Shown here: positions 1 through 5,714 of the stretch, piece after piece | Layout of the letters: the number at the start of each line of letters is the position of its first letter | Position numbering within the stretch: the first letter of the stretch is position 1 | From: an uncultured Ruminococcus sp. | GTDB taxonomy: Bacteria > Bacillota > Clostridia > Oscillospirales > Ruminococcaceae | NCBI GenBank assembly: GCA_947174085.1 | Contig: CAMWHN010000150.1 | Coordinates: forward strand, 1-5,714 | Direction: 5' to 3' | DNA: 5,714 nt | The notes under the pieces: model-generated | What the model saw: only the letters and a program-made list of their open reading frames with translations | What the model was told of the DNA's origin: nothing | The model's database searches: none | Position numbers and translations under genes: made by a program

Positions 1-17
1 ACATATGACTTATGATG

Positions 18-41
18 TAGTAAAATAAATATATATTACTA
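18..41. promoter_or_regulatory. Imperfect palindrome in the nadA upstream region, candidate operator
   Basis: The arms TAGTAAAATA (18-27) and TATATTACTA (32-41) are inverted copies matching at 9 of 10 positions, with perfect outer six bases TAGTAA/TTACTA. The palindrome lies just upstream of the nadA ribosome binding site. Possible -10 hexamers are TATGAT (11-16), whose -35 would lie outside the window, and TATATT (32-37) with a weak TTATGA (10-15) 16 bp upstream. With either one, a bound protein would interfere with initiation. NAD biosynthesis genes are commonly repressed by niacin/NAD-responsive regulators, but I cannot match this to a known operator. In DNA this AT-rich the symmetry could be chance. 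There is no T-run or GC stem, so it is not a terminator. Confidence 0.3.
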
Positions 42-45
42 AAAT

Positions 46-53
46 AAAGGTGG
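46..53 (+). promoter_or_regulatory. nadA ribosome binding site that decides the start codon
   Basis: AAAGGTGG lies 8 nt before the ATG at 62. An in-frame GTG at 50 would add four residues (MVIH) but sits inside this Shine-Dalgarno sequence, so it cannot be the start served by it. Confidence 0.75.
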
Positions 54-61
54 TTATTCAC

Positions 62-979
62 ATGAAAGTATCAGAAATGCAACAAGAAGTATTACGCTTA
101 AAAAAAGAACAAGATGTATGCATACTAGCACATAGCTATGTTGCTCGTGAAATTAGCGAAATTGCGGATTTTGTTGGGGATTCTTATCAGTTAAGCGTAA
201 AAGCCTCTCAAGTGGAAAATCAAACAGTTTTAATGTGTGGCGTGCGATTTATGGCGGAAACAGTTAAAATTTTATCTCCAGAAAAAAAAGTTTTATTATC
301 AAACCCTTTGGCAGGCTGTCCCATGGCGGAACAAATGGATAAAGATATGATTTTACAAATGAAAAAATTATACCCAGATTATATTATCATGGCTTATGTC
401 AATACAACAGCAGAATTAAAGACAATTGCTGATGTTTGTGTCACTTCTTCTTCTGCTGTGAAAATAGCAAAAGCTGTCGAAAATGATAAAATTTTATTTA
501 TTCCTGATTGCAATTTAGGCGCATATGTCGCAAAGCAAGTGCCTGAAAAAACAGTGAAATTATTACAAGGCGGTTGCCCCATTCATGCCAGTGTGAAACC
601 CTCTGCTGTTCAGAATATGAAAGCTTTACATCCAGAAGCACTTGTATTAGTTCACCCTGAATGTGTTCCAGAAGTTGTAGAACAAGCTGATTTTGTTGGC
701 TCAACTTCGGCTATTATGGACTATGCAAAAAATTCTGATGCAAAAGAATTTATTATTGGCACGGAAATTAGCATTGCAGAGCATTTGCAATATGACTGCC
801 CTGATAAATTATTTTATCCATTGACAAAAGAATTAATCTGTCCTAATATGAAAGCGACAACTTTAGTAGATGTTTATCGGAATTTAACAGGTCAATTTGG
901 CGAAGAAATTATATTAGACAAGCAGACAATTCAAGACGCAAGGCGTTGTATTGACAAAATGATTGCATTAGGAGGTTGA
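62..979 (+). CDS. nadA: Quinolinate synthase NadA
   Basis: This cytoplasmic enzyme condenses iminoaspartate (from NadB or an aspartate dehydrogenase) with dihydroxyacetone phosphate to give quinolinate, the precursor of NAD. The 305 residues from ATG 62 match the short bacterial form. Family motifs are seen in order: LAHSYV (22-27; H24 and Y26 belong to the HxY substrate motif), IADFVGDS (34-41), NPLAGCPMAE (81-90), YVNTTAE (112-118), the PDxxLG motif as PDCNLG (148-153), GGCPIH (170-175), HPEC (198-201), GSTSAIM (213-219), GTE (233-235) and CPNMK (260-264). Cys86, Cys172 and Cys260 occupy the positions of the three [4Fe-4S] ligands; the fourth iron site stays open for substrate. The common SSNAV motif reads SSSAV (129-133), and HNYQ reads HSYV, both mild variants. 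The usual partners nadB and nadC do not follow; mnmA does, and its ribosome binding site lies in the last NadA codons. Nothing suggests truncation. Confidence 0.96.
   Translation: MKVSEMQQEVLRLKKEQDVCILAHSYVAREISEIADFVGDSYQLSVKASQVENQTVLMCGVRFMAETVKILSPEKKVLLSNPLAGCPMAEQMDKDMILQMKKLYPDYIIMAYVNTTAELKTIADVCVTSSSAVKIAKAVENDKILFIPDCNLGAYVAKQVPEKTVKLLQGGCPIHASVKPSAVQNMKALHPEALVLVHPECVPEVVEQADFVGSTSAIMDYAKNSDAKEFIIGTEISIAEHLQYDCPDKLFYPLTKELICPNMKATTLVDVYRNLTGQFGEEIILDKQTIQDARRCIDKMIALGG
970..975 (+). promoter_or_regulatory. mnmA ribosome binding site inside the nadA 3' end
   Basis: A perfect AGGAGG overlaps the Leu-Gly-Gly codons just before the nadA TGA (977-979). It is 13 nt from the mnmA ATG, slightly longer than the usual spacing. 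An in-frame TAA at 983-985 blocks any earlier mnmA start. The overlap suggests translational coupling. Confidence 0.7.
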
Positions 980-988
980 ATTTAATTC

Positions 989-2068
989 ATGAAAGAAAAA
1001 GCAATCATTGCCATGAGTGGTGGCGTGGATAGCTCTGTTGCGGCATTGCTTATGCTAGAAGCTGGTTATGAATGTGTTGGTGCAACAATGCAGTTATTTC
1101 ATAATGAAGATGCAGGCATTGCAAAAGAAAAATCTTGTTGTTCTCTCAGTGATGTTATGGACGCAAAATTAGTTTCCAGTAAATTAAACATGTTGCATTA
1201 TGTGTTTAATTTTTCAGAACAATTTAAAAATACTGTCATGAATCGTTTTGCAAATTGCTATGAAAAAGGTGCAACGCCGAATCCTTGTATTGACTGTAAT
1301 AGATTTTTAAAATTTGATGCCATGATACAAAGAATGCATCAAATGCAATTTGATTATGTTGTCACAGGACATTATGCCAGAATAGAATATGATAAAAATT
1401 CTGAAAGATATTTATTAAAAAAAGGTCTTGACGAATCAAAGGACCAAAGTTATGTATTATATGCACTCACACAGGAGCAATTAAAGCATGTTCGATTTCC
1501 ATTGGGAGATTATCATAAATCAGAAATCAGACAAATTGCAGAAAAAAATAATTTTGTGAATGCACATAAAAAAGATAGTCAAGATATTTGCTTTGTGCCA
1601 GACGGCGATTATGCAAAATTTTTAGAACGATTCACAGGCAAGCAATTCACAACTGGTGATTTTATTGACACACAAGGCAATGTTTTAGGACAACATAAAG
1701 GCATTGTGCATTATACTATCGGTCAGCGCAAAGGCTTAGGCATTTCCGCAAAAATACCTTTATATGTCTGTGAAATTAGAACAGATACCAATCAGGTTGT
1801 ACTTGGACAAAATCAGGAATTATTTTCTGATTCGCTAATTGCTGATGATGTAAATTTAATTTCTGTTGCAAGTTTAGAAAAGCCGATTCATGTCTGTGCA
1901 AAAATCAGATATAGACACCCTGAACAACCAGCGACTGCATGGCAAGATGAAAACGGTTTTTTACATGTGAAATTTGACAGTCCTCAAAGGGCAATTACCA
2001 AAGGACAAGCTGTTGTCTTATATCAAGATGATATTGTCGTTGGTGGTGGAACAATTTGCAGTTTATAA
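989..2068 (+). CDS. mnmA: tRNA-specific 2-thiouridylase MnmA
   Basis: MnmA adenylates C2 of wobble U34 in tRNA-Lys, -Glu and -Gln with ATP and replaces the oxygen with persulfide sulfur delivered from a cysteine desulfurase. The 359-residue length is typical. The N-terminal PP-loop SGGVDSS (10-16) binds ATP. A CCSLSDVMDA block (50-59) is typical of the clostridial-type subfamily. The catalytic loop NPCIDCN (98-104) carries Cys103, and KKDSQDICF (194-202) carries Cys201, matching E. coli Cys102 and Cys199. Further family blocks are TGHYAR (126-131), KDQSYVLY (151-158), HYTIGQRKGLG (241-251), KIRYRH (305-310) and the C-terminal beta-barrel stretch around SPQRAITKGQ (331-340). The residue matching E. 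coli Asp99 is Cys100, giving a CxxC. The gene is the second in an operon with nadA, 9 bp downstream, and ends in a strong terminator. No dedicated cysteine desulfurase gene is visible. A second MnmA copy elsewhere in the genome is possible. Confidence 0.95.
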   Translation: MKEKAIIAMSGGVDSSVAALLMLEAGYECVGATMQLFHNEDAGIAKEKSCCSLSDVMDAKLVSSKLNMLHYVFNFSEQFKNTVMNRFANCYEKGATPNPCIDCNRFLKFDAMIQRMHQMQFDYVVTGHYARIEYDKNSERYLLKKGLDESKDQSYVLYALTQEQLKHVRFPLGDYHKSEIRQIAEKNNFVNAHKKDSQDICFVPDGDYAKFLERFTGKQFTTGDFIDTQGNVLGQHKGIVHYTIGQRKGLGISAKIPLYVCEIRTDTNQVVLGQNQELFSDSLIADDVNLISVASLEKPIHVCAKIRYRHPEQPATAWQDENGFLHVKFDSPQRAITKGQAVVLYQDDIVVGGGTICSL

Positions 2069-2070
2069 TT

Positions 2071-2104
2071 AAAAAGGCTCTGAAATCTGTTTCAGGGCTT
2101 TTTT
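2071..2104 (+). terminator. Intrinsic terminator of the nadA-mnmA unit
   Basis: Starting 2 nt after the mnmA stop, the arm 2071-2085 (core GGCTCTGAAA) pairs with 2090-2104 (core TTTCAGGGCT) across a TCTG loop. This gives a 15-bp stem that includes two G-U wobbles, and the A-run pairs with the T-run. The T-run 2099-2104 is followed by ATTTTAT. This is a classic Rho-independent terminator that separates the first two genes from the two-component genes. Confidence 0.92.
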
Positions 2105-2128
2105 ATTTTATAATTTTTTAAAATAATC

Positions 2129-2172
2129 ATCTTAATCAATTCTTAAACATTTTGCACCTTGTTTCTTAAACA
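2129..2172. promoter_or_regulatory. Repeated TTCTTAAACA boxes, candidate response-regulator operator
   Basis: TTCTTAAACA occurs exactly at 2140-2149 and 2163-2172, and a related ATCTTAATCA (8 of 10 matches) at 2129-2138. The start-to-start offsets are 11 bp and 23 bp, about one and two helical turns, so the boxes lie on one face of the DNA. OmpR-family regulators usually bind direct repeats about 10-11 bp apart, and the gene downstream encodes such a regulator. The two upstream boxes lie above the -35 element, and the third overlaps the end of the -35 and enters the spacer. Autoregulation is an inference. Base composition makes some repetition likely by chance. Confidence 0.4.
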
Positions 2173-2187
2173 AAAATTTTGTATAAT
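2159..2187 (+). promoter_or_regulatory. Probable sigma-A-type promoter of the two-component operon
   Basis: A perfect -10 TATAAT (2182-2187) lies 17 bp from a half-matching -35 TTGTTT (2159-2164). A start near 2194 would give a leader of about 50 nt before the regulator ATG at 2243. The weak -35 fits a promoter that needs an activator, possibly through the TTCTTAAACA boxes. The rest of the gap between mnmA and the regulator is AT-rich leader with no small gene or structured RNA that I can support. Confidence 0.6.
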
Positions 2188-2228
2188 ATATATACAGAGA
2201 AAATTTTAAAATTAAAATCGAAATAAAA

Positions 2229-2234
2229 AAGGAG
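2229..2234 (+). promoter_or_regulatory. Response regulator ribosome binding site that decides the start
   Basis: AAGGAG lies 8 nt before the ATG at 2243. It is only 2 nt before the in-frame ATG at 2237, which is too close. The later ATG is therefore preferred, giving an N-terminus MAYDILICDDE. Confidence 0.7.
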
Positions 2235-2242
2235 AAATGATA

Positions 2243-2950
2243 ATGGCTTATGATATTTTAATATGTGATGATGAAAAAGACATTGTTAATGCATTAAAAA
2301 TTTATCTTTCACAGGAAAATAATTATATTTTGCATGTTGCTTACAATGGGAGGGAGGCACTGGAAATTCTAAAACAAGAAAAAATTGATTTATTATTACT
2401 GGATATTATGATGCCGGAAATGGACGGAATTGAGGCAATGATGAAATTAAGAGAACAATATAATTTGCCTGTTATTTTGCTTACGGCAAAAAGCGAAGAT
2501 ACAGATAAAATTCTAGGCTTAAATTTGGGTGCAGATGATTATATTACAAAGCCGTTTAATCCTATGGAAGTGCTTGCCAGAGTAAAATCTCAGCTCCGGC
2601 GTTATACAAAATTAGGCAGTGTTGCACCTGTTTCCTCAACGCAATATCAATGCGGAAATATTTTTTTAGATAATTCAGAAAAAATTGTCACGATTGATGG
2701 CGAACAAGTGAATTTAACACCCACAGAATATGCTATTTTATTATTTTTAATACAATCGCCAAATAAAGTATTTTCACCAAGTGAAATTTATACAGCAATT
2801 CGTGGAGAATTGCCCTATGGTGCAGAAGGTACAATTGCCGTGCATATTCGGCATTTACGAGAAAAAATTGAAATTAATCCGGCTGAACCCAGATATTTAA
2901 AAGCCGTTTGGGGACAGGGTTATAAACTTGAAAGGAGTGGAAGCATATGA
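2243..2950 (+). CDS. OmpR/VanR-like DNA-binding response regulator
   Basis: This cytoplasmic transcription factor is expected to be activated by phosphoryl transfer from the kinase encoded next to it. It has 235 residues, normal for the family. The receiver domain (about 3-120) shows the acidic pair Asp9/Asp10, phospho-acceptor Asp54 in LLLLDIMMP (50-58), Thr81 in LLTAK and Lys103 in ITKPF, all the expected switch and active-site residues. A short linker leads to a winged-helix Trans_Reg_C domain (about 136-231) with LTPTEYAIL (158-166), the recognition helix region TIAVHIRHLREK (197-208) and the terminal hairpin VWGQGYKLE (222-230). The GADDYITKPF...QLRRY block and the VHIRHLREK motif resemble VanR, but no vancomycin-resistance genes are present, so the target genes are unknown. 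Its stop overlaps the kinase start by 4 bp. Boxes upstream of its own promoter suggest autoregulation. Confidence 0.95.
   Translation: MAYDILICDDEKDIVNALKIYLSQENNYILHVAYNGREALEILKQEKIDLLLLDIMMPEMDGIEAMMKLREQYNLPVILLTAKSEDTDKILGLNLGADDYITKPFNPMEVLARVKSQLRRYTKLGSVAPVSSTQYQCGNIFLDNSEKIVTIDGEQVNLTPTEYAILLFLIQSPNKVFSPSEIYTAIRGELPYGAEGTIAVHIRHLREKIEINPAEPRYLKAVWGQGYKLERSGSI
2931..2937 (+). promoter_or_regulatory. Histidine kinase ribosome binding site
   Basis: AAAGGAG lies within the last response-regulator codons, 9 nt before the kinase ATG at 2947. With the ATGA stop/start overlap (2947-2950), this points to coupled translation of the two partners. Confidence 0.75.
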
Positions 2951-5709
2951 AAAAGCCATTACGCAAAAATAGCTTTTGTAAAGTACTTGCTGTACTTGCT
3001 TATATGATTAGTATTCCCGTTACCTGTTTAGGAGCTGTTGGAACACTTGAATTATATAACGGCGGTTATTATTTCAAAAGTTTGGACGAAATTCAAAAAT
3101 CTAATATAGAAACCAGATTAACTCACGATATTTGGCGTTTAGATAAAGAATTTATGAGTTTGCAGGAAAACGGCTATTTTGATGAAAATGTTTCAAAACA
3201 AAGAAAAGAAGCTTTATATCAGGAGCTTATGCAAGATTATGCAAATAATAAAACAAATTTCTTTTTTGCCATTTATGATATGAATGATAATTTATTAATT
3301 AAATCTGGTTCTGATAATTATCAAATGTCACAGACTTATTTTCATACTGAAACAGAATATATAGAATCAGAACAAATTTTGTCAGAAGACGAATATCAAA
3401 GGATTTGTAATAATTCAGAGGGAAATAATATTATTTCAGCTACACAAATGATTGTACCAAGAGGTGAACCAGCTCCCACACTTGCAAATTCGCAAAATGA
3501 ATTGATTCCAGAAACAGAATCCCCTACTACAGAAGAAATTACAGAAACATCAACACTCACTACAGAAGAAACAGAACCAGTTACAGAATCTATTACAACA
3601 CAAGATTCTACAGAACCAGATATAGCAACAACAGAAAATTTAAATCCAACAGAAACAAATGCTTTATTAGAAAATTTATTTCCATTTGCAATTCAAGCCA
3701 ATGCAGAAAATAGGATAGCAGAAAATAGAATAGAAGTTCCACTTGAAATTCCAGATGATGTATCTGATTCTGAATATTCTATAGAAGAAATGCAATTGAT
3801 TTGTGATGCATTAGATTTAGGATATACGTATACAGAAGACCAATCTAAGTATATAGAAGACAATTTTTATATTATTTCTACGGATACTAATGGTTATCAG
3901 TATAGAACATTGTTTAAAAATTATTTACAAGTATTATTAGACCAGAATCCAGATTTATATATTATCAAACAGGATAATTCGCATTATGTGATTGATTATC
4001 ATAATGACCCACCAGCTATTATACCAATTTATGAATATATGGGATATTATTCTGAAGAATTTGCATTAAATTTAAATAATAATATAGCTAGTAACATAGA
4101 TAATCACACAGACACCCCACAATATTATGATATTTACTATGATGTACGCATTTCTGAACCAGAAGTATCTACATCGCATTATATTGTTGGCTATGTGAAT
4201 CAAGTTCTGAAAGCAGAAGATGATTACCAAATTTCACAAAAATATACAGCATTGGCTTATCAATATCGTTATATAATCCCAGTGATTGCTATTCTTGCTG
4301 GAGTATTATGCTTAGTAAGTTTTATCTTTGCTGTTTCTTCTGCTGGTTATCGCACAGGGTCAGAAGATGCCATTGCAACAAACTTTGAAAAAATTCCTTA
4401 TGATATTTTTACAGTTGTTCTTGGTTTACTTGGAATTGCTATCACTTTTTGTGCTTTTGGTAATATCGGAAGTGACATCATATTAGCTGGAATGTTATTA
4501 CCATTATGGGCGTTAATTATACTTTGGTGGGCAATGAGTACTGCCACACGTGTTAGAACAAAAACAATTATAGAAAATACTATCATTTACAAATTTTCAA
4601 AACTAATTGCAAGACAATTCAAAGTAAGCAAAGAAAAAGCCAGAGAAAAAGCCAAAGAAAGAGCAAATTTATTAGATTATTTGCCATTTGTCTGGAAAGC
4701 TGGACTTATTGCAACAGGTGTTGTAGTATTAGATATTATCAGTGTTATATTAATTTGGGATAGAGCAGAATTTGGTTTATTATTAAAAATTTTACTTTGG
4801 GCAGTCGGCATTGCAGGGACAATTTTTGTTGTGTATCAACTACATTTGCTGGAAGTCGGTGGTCAGAATCTTGCAGATGGCAAGCTTGACGAAAAAATTA
4901 AACTAGAAAGATTATTCGGTGTATTCAAGAAACATGCAGAGCATTTGAATAGCATTGGTGATGGTATGAACAAAGCTGTTTCTGATAGATTAAAAAGCGA
5001 AATGTTCAAAACAGAATTAATTGCCAATGTGTCACATGATATTCGCACGCCATTAACTTCTATCATTAATTATACAGATTTGTTATCAAAATTAAATCCC
5101 ACAAACGAAAAAGCTATTGAATATATTAGCGTTTTACAAAGACAATCCGCAAGATTGCGTAAATTAACAGAAGATGTGCTGGAAGCTTCAAAAGCAACTG
5201 CTGGAACTATGAAAACAGAAAAAGAAATCATGGATATAAAAGTTTTACTAGAGCAACTAATTGGCGAATATACAGAACGTTTTGAAAGTAAAAATTTAAT
5301 GCTAGTCAGCGAGATTTCAAAAAATGCTTTAATTGTTTTAGCAGACGGTAAGCTATTATGGCGAGCTATGGATAATTTATTTGGCAATATTTGCAAATAC
5401 GCTATGCCACAAACTAGAGTTTATTTAAATGCGTATAATAAAAATCATAAAATTATGATTACACTTAGAAATATTTCAGCCGTGCAATTAAATATTACAG
5501 CTGATGCTTTAATGGAGCGTTTCATTCGTGGTGACAGGTCGAGAAACACAGAGGGAAGTGGCTTAGGATTATCCATTGCAAAAAGTTTTGTAGAATTACA
5601 GGGCGGAAATTTAACTTTATATGTTGATGGAGATTTATTCAAAGTTAAAATTCAGCTCCCAGAATTACAAGAACAACTACCAGAAACTAATAATAACTCT
5701 AAAGGGTAA
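2947..5709 (+). CDS. Large multi-pass membrane sensor histidine kinase
   Basis: This is a predicted membrane sensor that autophosphorylates His697 and passes the phosphate to the adjacent regulator; its signal is unknown. At 920 residues it is much longer than a typical 350-600-residue kinase. Layout: helix 1 (12-34); a long extracytoplasmic region (35-442) with a possible Cache/PAS-like piece around FFFAIYDMNDNLLIKSG (105-121), a Thr/Glu-rich tract (188-238), a tandem AENRI pair (253-262) and an unassigned segment (263-352); helices 2-6 at about 443-465, 487-504, 508-530, 584-604 and 610-632; a HAMP-like or coiled linker (633-690); and the HisKA H-box NVSHDIRTPL (694-703). The ATPase domain has its N-box around DNLFGNICKYA (809-819; Asn810, Asn814), its F-box at LMERFIRGD (855-863) and its G2 box at GSGLGLSIA (870-878). 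The usual DxGxG box is absent; LRNISAVQLNI stands there. Six helices place both the N-terminus and the kinase core inside the cell. The gene is complete, ending 5 nt before the window edge. Confidence 0.93.
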   Translation: MKKPLRKNSFCKVLAVLAYMISIPVTCLGAVGTLELYNGGYYFKSLDEIQKSNIETRLTHDIWRLDKEFMSLQENGYFDENVSKQRKEALYQELMQDYANNKTNFFFAIYDMNDNLLIKSGSDNYQMSQTYFHTETEYIESEQILSEDEYQRICNNSEGNNIISATQMIVPRGEPAPTLANSQNELIPETESPTTEEITETSTLTTEETEPVTESITTQDSTEPDIATTENLNPTETNALLENLFPFAIQANAENRIAENRIEVPLEIPDDVSDSEYSIEEMQLICDALDLGYTYTEDQSKYIEDNFYIISTDTNGYQYRTLFKNYLQVLLDQNPDLYIIKQDNSHYVIDYHNDPPAIIPIYEYMGYYSEEFALNLNNNIASNIDNHTDTPQYYDIYYDVRISEPEVSTSHYIVGYVNQVLKAEDDYQISQKYTALAYQYRYIIPVIAILAGVLCLVSFIFAVSSAGYRTGSEDAIATNFEKIPYDIFTVVLGLLGIAITFCAFGNIGSDIILAGMLLPLWALIILWWAMSTATRVRTKTIIENTIIYKFSKLIARQFKVSKEKAREKAKERANLLDYLPFVWKAGLIATGVVVLDIISVILIWDRAEFGLLLKILLWAVGIAGTIFVVYQLHLLEVGGQNLADGKLDEKIKLERLFGVFKKHAEHLNSIGDGMNKAVSDRLKSEMFKTELIANVSHDIRTPLTSIINYTDLLSKLNPTNEKAIEYISVLQRQSARLRKLTEDVLEASKATAGTMKTEKEIMDIKVLLEQLIGEYTERFESKNLMLVSEISKNALIVLADGKLLWRAMDNLFGNICKYAMPQTRVYLNAYNKNHKIMITLRNISAVQLNITADALMERFIRGDRSRNTEGSGLGLSIAKSFVELQGGNLTLYVDGDLFKVKIQLPELQEQLPETNNNSKG
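3514..3654 (+). repeat. In-frame ACAGAA repeats coding a Thr-Glu-rich tract
   Basis: The hexamer ACAGAA occurs nine times (3514, 3529, 3541, 3562, 3571, 3583, 3610, 3631, 3649), every time in the codon frame as Thr-Glu. The copies are irregularly spaced and interleaved with Ser, Pro and further Thr codons. They encode a low-complexity acidic tract (kinase residues about 188-238) predicted to lie outside the membrane, most likely a flexible linker like those in clostridial surface proteins. Related hexamers could allow length changes by slippage or recombination. Confidence 0.8.
3703..3732 (+). repeat. Tandem 15-bp duplication in the kinase gene (AENRI x2)
   Basis: GCAGAAAATAGGATA (3703-3717) is followed directly by GCAGAAAATAGAATA (3718-3732), differing at one base. 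Both encode Ala-Glu-Asn-Arg-Ile, at residues 253-257 and 258-262. This looks like a recent in-frame duplication in the linker after the Thr/Glu tract. Confidence 0.85.
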
Positions 5710-5714
5710 TATCT

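Noticed and set aside
50..61. GTG at 50 as the nadA start
   Set aside because: It lies inside the Shine-Dalgarno AAAGGTGG, which is correctly spaced for the ATG at 62.
282..289. A8 homopolymer in nadA and T7 in the regulator gene (2661-2667) as phase-variation tracts
   Set aside because: Runs of this length are ordinary in such AT-rich genes and the reading frames are intact; there is no sign of switching.
394..704. Reverse-strand open frames under nadA
   Set aside because: They lie entirely within a gene with clear family motifs and have no supporting ribosome binding site or recognisable product.
2105..2124. ATTTTA...TAAAAT inverted repeat after the terminator
   Set aside because: It is a six-base AT-only stem with no GC, of the kind that arises by chance in this composition; the terminator at 2071-2104 is sufficient.
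2152..2157. TTGCAC as the -35 for the regulator promoter
   Set aside because: The distance to TATAAT would be 24 bp, too long; TTGTTT at 2159 gives the normal 17 bp.
4398..5642. Several reverse-strand open frames of 62-108 residues under the kinase gene
   Set aside because: They are mirror images of the kinase coding sequence, Ser/Ile/Phe-rich with no domain or motif, as expected from AT-rich coding DNA read backwards.
2243..5709. VanR/VanS vancomycin-resistance control system
   Set aside because: The regulator resembles VanR at the family level, but no van ligase or dehydrogenase genes are present and the kinase is far larger than VanS.

Overview
The window is AT-rich (G+C roughly one third), with A/T-ending codons, strong AGGAGG-type ribosome binding sites and tightly packed genes. 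This fits a low-GC Firmicute, most likely in Clostridia. The histidine kinase type, with extra membrane helices and a Thr/Glu-rich extracytoplasmic stretch, reminds me of gut Oscillospiraceae/Ruminococcus relatives, but that is an inference and the species cannot be named.

All four genes are on the + strand, in two transcription units. Unit 1 (about 1-2104) is nadA (quinolinate synthase, 62-979) followed 9 bp later by mnmA (tRNA 2-thiouridylase, 989-2068). It closes with a clear intrinsic terminator at 2071-2104. Unit 2 (about 2129-5709) begins with an AT-rich control region holding a TATAAT promoter and repeated TTCTTAAACA boxes. It then encodes a VanR-like OmpR-family response regulator (2243-2950) and a 920-residue sensor histidine kinase (2947-5709) whose start overlaps the regulator's stop in an ATGA.

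NadA makes quinolinate for NAD and needs a [4Fe-4S] cluster. MnmA moves persulfide sulfur onto U34 of tRNA, and this copy has a CxxC in its catalytic loop. The two therefore share dependence on a cysteine desulfurase/Fe-S supply. The kinase is predicted to sense an unknown extracytoplasmic or membrane signal, phosphorylate Asp54 of the regulator, and possibly feed back on its own promoter.

Nothing here amounts to a wholly new system. The most unusual parts are the kinase (an in-frame ACAGAA-repeat Thr-Glu tract, an unassigned segment in the sensor region, four additional membrane helices, and no DxGxG box), the three-cysteine layout of MnmA, the nadA-mnmA pairing, and the candidate autoregulatory boxes.
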